From NCBI RefSeq assembly GCF_000315625.1, contig NW_005434493.1, positions 1-64,000 on the forward strand: a stretch of 64,000 nucleotides of DNA, read 5' to 3'. The notes below the pieces were generated by a model. That model saw nothing but the letters and a program-made list of their open reading frames with translations. It ran no database searches and was not told where the DNA came from. Position 1 is the stretch's first letter. Every line of letters begins with the position of its first letter. Below, one piece after another: positions 41,160-51,066 of the stretch. Position numbers and translations under genes: made by a program. Origin of the DNA: Guillardia theta CCMP2712. Lineage: Eukaryota; Cryptophyceae; Pyrenomonadales; Geminigeraceae.

Positions 41160-41832
41160 TCACTTCGAATAGAAATGTGCAGGCGCATACTTCACAACCT
41201 CAGCAGCCTCTGCCAAGGACCTGGTGATAATGTCAAAGAAACAACAGAGTGATTCACAGAAATGACTTCGCAAAGCTCCTTCCGATCCTTCCTCATCTTT
41301 TTGATTTCCTTCCCTTGTTGCTGTCGTGAAGAAAAAAAAGAGATAAAAAAGTTTAAGTTGGTTACAGCGCATCGAAGTTCTGCACCTGAGCCTTGCGAAT
41401 ATCAGCTTGCCATCTCGGGACATTTCCTGATTTCTGAAGCAGAGTATGAGAGAAACATGTCTCCCTTTGCAGGCATGCTTACATCCTTCTTTCTGATCTC
41501 CTCAAGCTGCTTCTTGACATCCTCTGGAGTTTGTGCAGCTGGAGCGCTTTGAATAGGCACTGGTTCTGCTGCAAGAACAGATGAACTTCCAAGAGCTGTG
41601 ACAAGGCCTGCGAAAGTAATGATATCATTCAAAACAATGTATCACTTGGATTCTGAAGTTTACCTGACGCTAAGGTTGTCATAGCTGCTCTCCGAGACAT
41701 GTCCCTGCATGCAGAGACCTCCACACTTGATTTTTCAAGAGACATAGACGGGAAGGTGGAGGGGAGAGAGAAAGACATTGCCACTGGCAAGCAGCAAACG
41801 AAGGCCGCGATCGTCATTCGAACAAAAGCCAT
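41160..41832 (-). CDS. Thylakoid-lumen targeted protein of unknown function
   Basis: Exon 1 (41832-41664) and exon 2 (41607-41483) join in frame. They encode a signal peptide (MTIAAFVCCLPVA), a cleavage context AMS-FSLPS with Phe at +1 as in complex-plastid precursors, a transit region, then SRRAAMTTLAS...VLAAEP, a twin-Arg lumen signal with an Ala-x-Ala-type cleavage site. The mature part is short and basic (PEDVKKQLEEIRKKD, IKKMRKDRKELCE) and ends EVVKYAPAHFYSK. Later exon borders (about 41438-41391, 41322-41270, 41225-41160) are less sure. It may be a small extrinsic photosystem protein, but I cannot name it. It diverges from the thymidine kinase gene. Confidence 0.75.
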
Positions 41833-42037
41833 TTTGATGGTTTATATGACTTCGCTCCGAGGCTCTGTTGGCCACCTGCAAGCATGAAACGGTTCTGTAA
41901 CCGTTTCTCAAGGTCATTCAAGAAATTTACTATGTTACTTTTACGTTGTATCCGGTTGTGCCCCCGCACCTCTACCAGTTAACTGAAGTTTTTGAGAGGA
42001 CGTTATTAGTTAGGGGCTGGCCCGTTGGCTGCTCTCT

Positions 42038-42769
42038 ATGCGACTCAATCGAATGGCAAGGGAGCGCGGGATGCTAATGAGCCTGGTGGCAATTAGCGTC
42101 ATGGCTCGCTCCTCGTCCTCCTTTAGCTCTGCTTTTTCTGCGTCACCCTGGTGTAGTCAGACTCTGAGAAGCGTGGCCAGAGAGAGGGGGGGCGGTGAAG
42201 CCGGGGATGGAAGGATCGAAATGATCCTAGGCCCCATGTTTGCTGGGAAGAGCACAGAACTAATGCGAAGAATGCGTAGACACAAACTCGCGAATCTTCA
42301 ATGCATCATCATCAAATACGAAAAAGATCTCCGTCACGGTGAGGGGTTAGATAAGCTTGCCACACATGATAATCATAGGGTTGCTGCTGTGCCTTGCTCG
42401 CGATTGTACGATCTTTTCAAAGAAGCTTCGAGCATGGACGTGATAGGAATCGACGAAGCTCAGTTCTATCCGGATCTTGTTGCCTTTTGCGAAGAACTTG
42501 CTGAGATGGGAAAGATTATCATTCTCTCAGCACTTGATGGCGATTTCCGACGCGAACCGTTTGGGGCAGTGACGAGTCTTGTGCCCAAAGCAGAGAGTAT
42601 CATCAAACTAACAGCTGTATGCAAGCTTTGTCATCAGGAGGCTTCTTTTACTCGCCGGACAACAGCCGATGTCGCGCTCGAGGCCATTGGAGGTGAAGAG
42701 ATGTACATGCCCACCTGTCGAAAGTGTTTTCGGGCACCTTTGCCTTCACGGGAGACAGGAGGGGAGTGA
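42038..42769 (+). CDS. TK1: Thymidine kinase, TK1 type
   Basis: A single 243-residue exon. The P-loop GPMFAGKS is at residues 65-72, then the Walker B-like IGIDEAQFYPD, the LSALDGDFRREPFG strand, and zinc ligands in CKLCHQE and CRKC. It phosphorylates thymidine to dTMP with ATP, the salvage route for DNA precursors. The core begins near residue 58; the preceding ~57 residues (MLMSLVAISVMARSSSSFSS) form a hydrophobic, Ser-rich extension, which suggests targeting to the plastid or mitochondrion. An alternative start at Met14 is possible. No intron is seen, in contrast with its neighbours. Confidence 0.93.
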   Translation: MRLNRMARERGMLMSLVAISVMARSSSSFSSAFSASPWCSQTLRSVARERGGGEAGDGRIEMILGPMFAGKSTELMRRMRRHKLANLQCIIIKYEKDLRHGEGLDKLATHDNHRVAAVPCSRLYDLFKEASSMDVIGIDEAQFYPDLVAFCEELAEMGKIIILSALDGDFRREPFGAVTSLVPKAESIIKLTAVCKLCHQEASFTRRTTADVALEAIGGEEMYMPTCRKCFRAPLPSRETGGE

Positions 42770-43116
42770 TGTCCGACGACTCTTAGATGCCGCAATGCGT
42801 AAAATCATTTCAATGACTCTCTCAAGTGTTGATCCACACGAAAAAAATATGCTAGATGTACAAAGTTTGTTGCATTCACAACTCCTTGAGATGTAAAATT
42901 GCAAATTCGCTGATAGTCCATCTGCATGCTTTGTTATTACCATCACAGCATACAAACTGTTTTCTGACCCTGTGAAAGATCCTGCCAGAAATGTGCGCGG
43001 ATTTTGACCTGAAGGACATCGATATGTGCCCCCGAGGAGGGAGCGAGATCGCAAAGGGACTTTGAGATCGAGAAGCCTGGAGGCAAGGTCAGCGTTCAAA
43101 CGGGCAACATTTAGCT

Positions 43117-45661
43117 TCACAGGTCAGCCCCTCGTTCGCCGCACGCAATGCACTGGTCTGGCACGATCTCCACGCCCGGGTGCTCTTGGTGCAACTTTGA
43201 CAACTTCGTGATGGGCCCAGGCTTGAGTCGGAACAGGAACGAGTCGTTGGTGAGCCCAACAGATCTCCTCCTGACAGCCGGTTTAGGGCTGAAGCATCCG
43301 AAGACGTGGTCCTCAACTCGGACAATAACCAGCAGCGGCGCATTCAGGGTGAGACGAGGAGATTTGAGCAGCTCGCTCTCGAACCCGTCGCGCGATGCCA
43401 GGAATGTCGTCATGCCCACAGTCAAACGTTTGCATCCTGTCCACTCCAGCAAAGTGCTCAGCTGCTCTTCATTGAGCCCAAGACGTTGTGAGAAGCTAAA
43501 ATGTCTGCTTGTCGCTCGTCTCTCCTCCAATGGCCCAGTAGGCCCATGCTCTGAGTCATTTATCGCGAGCCTGACGTGTTCTTCCCCTTCATCAGCGGGG
43601 GTAAAGTCGCCCGGAGACAACTTGATCTGCCCTTGTCTGTCGACAAACACGGCAAGCTCGGTTGCCTCGAACGAAGTGAGGCCCCTCAACCACTCGCTTC
43701 CCTCCACCTCTTCAGGGGCACTGAAAGTGGCTCCGAGCTGCAGCAAACATTTCGTCCGGTTTCGCAAGTCCAAGAAGAGGTCTGGACCTCTTCCAAAGAT
43801 GAGACCAGAATCGTAGAACTTTCCGTCGATTAGTTGTAGAGTACAAGAATGAAGAATAGCAAATGCAGCATGGCGCTTCAAAGGACATTTCACAAACTGA
43901 GGAACCTGCGGATCTTGCGTCTGAAACGAGAAGAGGAAGGCATCAGCATCTGTCTTATAGCCTCCATACCGCGACCATGGGATTGAAGAGAACGCACCCA
44001 TGTAACAAGAGCTTTCTTTTCCCTTGGTTCGGATTCTGCAACTCACAAGAAAGAATATTTTCTCGAGATTCTCGAGCGTGCTGTGTAGTATATTGATATT
44101 CCAGTTTTCTTTTGATGCCAGGTAAACCAGATTTTCATGAGAGAGAGTCTGTCGTATCCCCTCTTCTAAGCATTTCTTCTCCTCGGCATTCAAGCTCATA
44201 GATGGCGATAAATTCAATGTCTGTGAGAAATTATTTTGCCACGGGACGTGTTGTTCATGCACTGAGGAATAATTTTCGCTTTCAACGATGCTCGTCCTTC
44301 TTGAAAGTGCATAATCGACTTCTCTGATTCTTTCTCTAACAGAATTTCTTGCGAAGTGACACCTTACAGCCAACTGTATCACCATGACTGATCGCATGAA
44401 TCTCATTCTGATGCGCTTGGGCCACCCGAAGTCTTGTGGGATGGGCATAAAGTGCGAGTGTTTCACGTAGTAAACTGTAAGTCTCTTGTACATGCGCAGA
44501 GTTGTCGGGTGTCCCACCATCTTGTGCGCAAGGAACGCGAGGGAAACAGGAAGTTCCATGGCCGACAAGCGACGAAACTTCACCAACAGAAACAATCGAT
44601 GCAGGTGCCCTCGGAACACGCTCTGCAACAGCATGGCAGACGAGAATGCTTGGTGCGAATAGGGTGCATGAGTCCGATCACACTTGAAAACTCTCTCGGC
44701 AATTCGTAGTTTGTCTCCTCGCCACGCGAAGTCTTGCTGGAAGTTGAAGGCCAGCTTTGAGCTCAACCTCCTGACCTGACTTCGATCTACCTGATTCGCT
44801 GGGAATGCGGAGAAGGGACGACTCGGCGAGTCTCGTCTTGTCACCTGCCTTGGAATCGCCGTCATCGGTCGAGCGGGTCGCGGGGAGGTTGCTGTTGGAG
44901 ATGAAAACGACGATGGCGCATCGTCTGCACAGATGGCGTTACCAAGAAAGAACAATCGTGGCTGATTCACCTTGCTTGTTTTTGCTCTGTACCTCCGCCA
45001 ATGTCTTTTCTACATATCCCGGGTGCTTGCTTGTGGTGATATCAAGCATGTCGTGAAGGTAAAGAATCCCGTCGTCGGATGATCTCTTACTCCAGCCCGG
45101 AGGCAAGGATCCATCTCCAATCAGAATTTTGATGACATACATGGGGGCTGAAGTGACGAGGGAGTTGACGGCACAGAACGCTTGGAGGGTGAGGAGATAC
45201 TTGGAGAAATACTTGTAGAGCGGCTCCCACGTTTCCCTTCCCTTCCGCATGTCTACCACATGCACTCGAATCTTTCTTTCGGGAAAGTTCGCTGGAAAAC
45301 TCACCATGTCCTTTGTGCACCTTGCACAGACTCCCTCCCATTCAGCACAGGGGCAGCTTCCGAACCTCTGGTCGAAGTCGAGCACGAAGCCACCTGTCCT
45401 TGCGACAGCCTCATCCATGAACCCTTGCAGCGTCAGGTCGTATGTCGACGCCTCGAGCTGCGTGCGAACCCCGACGGGTTTACCTCTTGAGAGCAGCACG
45501 ACTCCCTTCAAGGTCACAAACTCACTCGGCGCCTCGGAGCTTCTCCGCACGCGGATGGCACAAGCGGGGCCTTGAACAACGTGGAGCAGATCCTTGTCGT
45601 CCAGAAACTCTCGGAGGTGACGGACGCACTGGTCGTTGTCTTCCAGCCAGACCTGAGCCAA
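43117..45661 (-). CDS. WW - IQ - TLDc domain protein
   Basis: Two open blocks (45661-44947 and 44902-43117) join by a 45-nt intron (GTGAATCAG...CTGTGCAG), which restores an Asp codon at the junction. Visible domains: a WW-like motif LPPGWSKRSS...HPGY in the first block; two IQ motifs (MLLQSVFRGHLHRL and VIQLAVRCHFARNS) in the second; then a TLDc domain (NLVYLASKENWN, GAFSSIPWSRYGG, DAFLFSF, GLIFGRGPDLFL) and a weaker second TLDc-like unit (TTFLASRDGFESELL, NDSFLFRL). TLDc proteins are known for oxidation resistance and V-ATPase regulation; IQ motifs bind calmodulin. The listed start is not an ATG; an upstream exon, possibly from the gene at 45741-47383, is likely. Confidence 0.72.
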
Positions 45662-45740
45662 GTCATCGCAAGCACTTGGGATGAGAAGAAATAACCTTTA
45701 AGCTCTTCGCTCGATCTTCCACAACAAGACGACCTGAAGT

Positions 45741-47383
45741 TCATAAGATCAAAACTTTCATACCAACATCGAGTTGCAGACCATATCTCTCCAGTCCGCA
45801 AGAATTTCTAGTTTTTATTTTGCATCCATCGTATCTCATCCATTGTTGCGTAATGTTTGAACTGTTACTATTCCTCCTTGCAGTTGACAGGGCAGGCACA
45901 GTGCTGCTCTGTGGGCTTCTTACTTTAGATGACATCGAAGACCTTTTGATGTCTTTGTAGTTAGACGCTATCGCTGATTCAACCTGACCCTCGCTCCACA
46001 TGACTTCATCGTCGGCTGAATGATCGTTATGATGGTATTCGAACGTGATTTTGATGTCCTTGACATTGCTTGTTATCTTTCCATTGCGCAACTCAGATGC
46101 CATGTCATAAAACTGCTCACTGAGCTCATTGTAAATACCATCCAAGCTTCTGGAAGTCGCTTGCAATGCACGAGACATATCTATGAACACTATGATGGAA
46201 CCAAGTTGAAGTCTGTCGACTATGATCTAAATATCTTCAGTCAGCCAGTGTGTGGTACATGCCAGTATACGCTTACCTCTTCAGGTCTCAGGTCCAAACA
46301 GTTTGCAAGCTCATTCTGAAGCTTTGCAACGAAGTAATCTTTAATTGCCATGATTTCCTTGTAGTTCATGTCTAATTCGAGGATCAGCATGGGACGCACA
46401 GAAATTTCCTCGTTGACTGGTGCTTCTTCTTCTTCCTGACTGGTGGAACCGTTAGAAAGCGCCTCTAGTTGTTGGTCGCCTTGTTCAGAATCTTTGTCAA
46501 AAATTTCAAAGCGCTGAGCATTTATGGATGAACGCTGTTTCCATCGGTCGAATGGCGGCTTGCCGTCGAGCTCTCCTTCTCTCGATAAGTAGATATCTTT
46601 GTCTGACATGATGGCTTGTTGCTCGTGCTGCCCCCTATTATCGTGTTTTGCACTTGAAGGACGCGCAGGTCTGGTCGAGGGTGCTGCCAAGCTCTGTCTG
46701 CCTGCTTTGAAGTGCGATGGAGGCGTTAAACTTGAAGGGCTTGGAACTTTATCGGGAGAAGCTGCAGCATGCTGCAACTGCAACGCCTTGCGAGATGAAA
46801 CAACTGACCTTGCCTTGTGCGCCAGGTATGCCAAGCCTATGACCGAAGACGCTGACAACATGACGGTGAAGTCACGTCGTAGCAAACATCGTTTGATCGA
46901 TGCTGCTATCACCTCGGCTGCGGAGATTTCATTCCATACCAGCACGACGTCGAGCCAGTCGCTGAGCATGAGAGGAGCATGCTGACGCTTCTTACCATCA
47001 CCCGGCAACTGCTTAAGGTCGAAGTGGACCTGCAGCTCCGTCAACTGGAACTTTTGTTGAGCACCTGCTCGGCCCCAGGCTGCCTCGCGATGGAGAACAT
47101 TGCTAGAGGAGCTTGAAACTTGGAAGTCGATTTGAACAACCAAGTCCTCTGATATGTGAAGCTTCGGGAATGCAGAACGGGCATCTCTTCGATTGCAGCT
47201 ATGCTTGTCGCCAAGCTGATCCTGGAGGATCGTTCCCACTGCATGGCCAGATTCTTCTCGCTCTAGTCTCCCGTGGTCCTGATAGTAAACGCGAGAGAGC
47301 TCTCGTTGATCTGCAAGAGCCTTTCCATCAGGTAGGTCCAGGTCAACGACGAAAGATGCGGAAAGACGGCGAAAACTTTTCAT
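45741..47383 (-). CDS. Hypothetical protein, at least two exons
   Basis: Exon 1 runs from an ATG at 47383 to about 46275. A GT-AG intron ending near 46181 leads to a second exon that stays open to about 45741. No domain is recognised. It has charged low-complexity regions (SSTRPARPSSAKHDN), a stretch around SSVIGLAYLAHKA that may be a single membrane or buried helix, and a terminal part with VKDIKITFEYHHND. It could be the upstream part of the WW-IQ-TLDc gene, since the two are collinear and only 80 bases apart, but I could not find a splice that keeps phase. Confidence 0.5.
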
Positions 47384-48591
47384 CTCCCTCAGTCAAGGCT
47401 GCTTCCGAACTTGCTCGACCATCTGTAATGCCGCGATTAGGACATCGTGGCACTTCGATCATCCAACACAAAAGCTTGTTCTGTGACGTGCATGTAGGAA
47501 ATTCTATCCATCGCAAGCACTTCGCTCCTGTTGTTGCAAGCCATGCAGACGGTCTCGGAAGCCTACTAACGGGCGGGCACTCGTCGAGTCGGAGAAGTCG
47601 AGCTGACCTCGTGAGAGTATAATGAAAGAAACAAGGGCAGCAAGTACTTAATAGTCTTTCCTTCCAGTACACCACTGGTGCCTTGAAAGACCGATGTCCA
47701 CCGATGACGGTCCGATAATCACACGGCGGCGGCGCGGCACTACGCCGGGCCACGGGCTTTTATTAGTTTTTACTCAAAGTTAAGTTAAAAATCAGTACAA
47801 GGACAATCAGGAGACCGTCTGTAGGGGAGTCGAGAGTTATTTAGGGGTGGGTCACCACCGACCCGGTCCCGGACCGAACGGTCCCGGCCGCTCAGTGATC
47901 GGACTCAGACGGCTTCGGTAACCTGCGGGCCCGGCCGGGCCGGCGAAGCCTTGAACGGTTGTCGGCGGATCATCGGATCTTTTGCGATCCCCGAGAAGCA
48001 GACTTATTTTTACTCACATTTGAGCTAATTAGATAATTTGTAGTTAAAATAAAGAGAAAGCTGTTAAAATAAAGAGAAAGCTGTTAATTTAGTTTAAAAG
48101 CAAGGAGGGCCTTATTAATAAAGAAGCGGCCCCTGCTTCCACCAGAGGCCGACAGAGGATGGTGAAGTCAAGCAGTTCTTCTTCAACCCTCTTCCCCAAT
48201 ACCCTCATCATTTCCTTCACCTCCTCCTCCTCATCTTTTCTCTCCTCCTCCTCCTTATCTTTTCTCTCCTCCTCCGCCAATCTTCTTCGCCTCCTGCTCC
48301 TGTGCCCACGTGCCCTTCTCCCATCTTCTTCACCCCTCGAAAGAGGGACGAAACTGATTACTTGTCTCCTTGACTTCTCGAGAACTGACCCCTTCAGCGA
48401 TGCTGTTGTGTTGTTTCTTTCTTTTCATACGCGATTTCTCGTCGCATTTCCTTCTACAATTTCTTTGTTGTCTTGCTGGAACTGTACGACTTTCCAACCA
48501 CTGCTGCATTCCTCTCTTTTGCTCGTCTCGTGACTATCTGTGACAGCGTACTCTCCTGCTTCTTGCTACTATTGCATGCTCGTCGGCATGG
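47384..48591. other. Non-coding stretch with a repeat-family end
   Basis: Holds the TTTACTCAAAGT motif at 47769-47780, a GC-rich block at 47850-47960 (many CCGGCC/GGCCCGG steps), and a 21-bp tandem duplication (TAAAATAAAGAGAAAGCTGT) at about 48044-48085. From 48160 it is pyrimidine-rich, perhaps the 5' UTR or promoter of the cyclophilin gene. Confidence 0.5.
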
Positions 48592-49522
48592 ATGCCTGCT
48601 GCTCCTGTTGCGAACCTCGGGCTCAGGACACGTGCGACCCTTCCGCTCAGCAGCAAGAGGAACATGGCTCCTCGTGCCATGACCAGGGTCAACATGCTCG
48701 GAAACCTCTTCGGAGGTGGAGCAGGTGGAGGCCCAGCTGGAGGAAAGGTGGTCTCTAAGTGCTTCTTTGATATCGAGATCGGTGGCAAGCCTGCAGGTAG
48801 GATGTTGTCCATCTCGGAATTGACATGACTGAAGCTTGGGAACAGGGCAGATCAAGATCGGCTTGTACGACGAGGTGAACATGACGCTGCTCGTGTTGTT
48901 GTTGATGATGTTTGCCATCAGGATGTGCCCAAGACTGCTGAGAACTTCAAGAAGCTCTGCACGAAGGAGCTTGGTACCTCCTTGCACTGCCGTAGAGAAA
49001 GAAACTCAATGCTTTGATCAGGCTTCGGATATGAGGGCAGCGACTTCCATCGCGTGATCGCAGATTTTATGCTGCAAGGAGGTGATTTCACCCGCGGAGA
49101 CGGCACAGGAGGCAAATCGATCTACGGAGAGAAGTGAGGTTTGTAGAAAAGCTTCTGTCTTGTAAGTCCATCGTCAGGTTCGCCGACGAGAACTTCAAGT
49201 TTAGGCACGCCAAACCCGGCCAGCTCTCCATGGCTAACGCGGGCCCCAACACCAACGGGTCTCAGTTCTTCATCACGACTGTTCCCTGCCCATGGCTTGA
49301 CGGAAAGCACGTCATCTTCGGCGAGGTAGACCACACTGTCTGCCGCTCCCTGGTGATGCTCCACAGGTGCTCGACGAGCAGTCGATGAAGGTCGTCAAGT
49401 TGATCGAGTCTCAGCCAACTGTGAGTAATGCCGCTAGCTAACAATCTGTCTGACGTCACTCACAGGACATGCGCGATCGTCCCAAGGCTGGTGTCAAGAT
49501 CGTCAAGGCGGGGGTCTTGTAA
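48592..49522 (+). CDS. Cyclophilin-type peptidyl-prolyl isomerase, seven exons
   Basis: Exons 48592-48796, 48846-48874, 48922-48973, 49022-49133, 49178-49325, 49367-49420 and 49466-49522 give an in-frame protein of 218 residues; introns are 41-49 nt, all GT-AG. Core motifs: [16 protein letters not shown] with the catalytic Arg, NGSQFFITT, and [12 protein letters not shown] with the cyclosporin-contacting Trp; it ends KAGVL. The N-terminal ~55 residues (many Ala, Arg, Gly; [11 protein letters not shown]) are an extension, probably organelle targeting. It accelerates proline isomerisation in folding. The first ATG in frame after a pyrimidine-rich stretch was used; Met25 and Met29 are alternatives. 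Confidence 0.93.
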
Positions 49523-49596
49523 AAATGCAGTTGCGCGTAGCAAGTCATCAGGGATTTAGTCTTATGATTGAAGGAGACCAGTGTCCCTTTTTTGTC

Positions 49597-50786
49597 TCAT
49601 GCATCTTTGAACGAGAGCGTTCCATCCTCACCAGCTCCTGTCACGAAGGAGGCGCCTTCCACCCGATCGCCCCATGCATACAGCTGGTTCAGCCGGTAAC
49701 TGCCATCTCGCTCGGTCAGGCGTTGCAAGGAGTGAACAACAAAGTCCACCTGTTGAACCATCTTCTCGTCATCTGAACGCGCACCCACTGCAGAGCCGTC
49801 AGGGCCAGCAGAGGAGGGGAAGGAGATTTGTCTTGCCTGGACTCCAGTAGAGGGCAGAGCTGATCGGATCATCATCGAGCTCTCGTCTCGAAGCATGATC
49901 GTGTCGACCCTGTCCGTCCCGTAGGCCGCATAGACGTGCTGCATGTGGGTCACAAACGGCCGCGTTCTCCCGCTTGCCTTACTGTGACGTGCTCCTCCTC
50001 TTCCTTCACCTTCCCTTCCTCGCTTTCCTCCATGGAAACACCTCGATGGACGAGAAACCATTGACGCCCCTCTTCGCTTAACTGGCTCAACCTTGAGCGT
50101 ACAGATCCTCCCCATCTTCGCACTTACCTGGACTGTGTAGCACCTAGCTGAGAAGTTTGAGCGCCAGTGCCTGCGTTGAGTCAGGACTGCAGGTAGCAAA
50201 TCTCTACTTCCACGCACAGCTCGATTCGCTGCAGTGAAAATTTGGTCCCCAGGTTGACCTCGACGACCACGCTGTCGACCCTGCAGGACAGTAGCGTCAA
50301 GCACAAGATGATCAGGAGACAGAAAGGCAGGGAGGAGCAGGTCAAGAGAGGTCGAATACCCGGGACTTGACATCCAGAACGTGCTGCGGTTTGCCCCGCC
50401 GTCAAGAGCATTCCCAAAGTGATACGCTCCTCTCGCATCCGTCGGAGCTGAAGGCAGACTTCAGCAACACCAACCCAAAAATGAAGGAGAAGGAGAAGGA
50501 AGAGGATGAGCAGGAAGAGGAGCAGAAGCATCAAGAGTTGAGGAGGAGGATAAAGGGAGCGGAAGCAGCAGGATGAAAGGAGGAGCAGCAGGAGGATCAG
50601 CAGAAGCTGTAAATCACGAGACTTGGAAGATTCACCTGTTGATGTGACTTGATACTCGCAGTGTCGAGCTGCGTTCTGGACCTGCAGGAGACGCATCGCA
50701 ACACTAAGAGGAGCACAACTATCTCCTCCTATCTCCTTGCAATGACTTGCCTCCTGCTTCTTTGCCATCAACTTCGCATTGTCCAC
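49597..50786 (-). CDS. Hypothetical protein, possible membrane segment, exons unresolved
   Basis: Several minus-strand open stretches look coding by composition: KLMAKKQEASHCKEIGGDS (about 50760), a hydrophobic run PFCLLIILCLTLLSC followed by VDSVVVEVNLGTKFSLQRIE (about 50310-50210), and a last block with MQHVYAAYGTDRVDTIMLRDE...LNQLYAWGDRVEG (49990-49600). A TCC/TTC-rich intron-like segment (50450-50630) separates the first two. They may be the 3' exons of the LRR gene or a separate gene. No family is recognised. Confidence 0.4.
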
Positions 50787-50829
50787 ATTCTTCTTCGTCC
50801 TCGGTGGCGCGAGCGCGCTCTGAAGTCAG

Positions 50830-51060
50830 GTGAGCAACAGCCAGGCGAAGCGGGAGGAGAGGGGAGGAGAGACGAAGAGAGGAGGAGAGGGGAGGAAAGA
50901 AGAAGCAAGGATAGGACAAGAGAGAAGGGAGGAGAAGAGGGAAGGGGAGGGGAGGAGGGGAAAGGAAAGGGGAGGGGAAGGGTAGAAGAAATGAAAGAAA
51001 TGACACCAGAGGAAGGGAGAAAGATTAGAAAGGGTATGGAAGGAGGGAGGAACTGGGGGA
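50830..51060. repeat. Purine-rich (GGA/GAGG) tract
   Basis: About 230 bases almost free of pyrimidines on the plus strand. Probably an intron of a minus-strand gene; long frames through it are low-complexity artefacts. Confidence 0.6.
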
Positions 51061-51066
51061 GACCTG

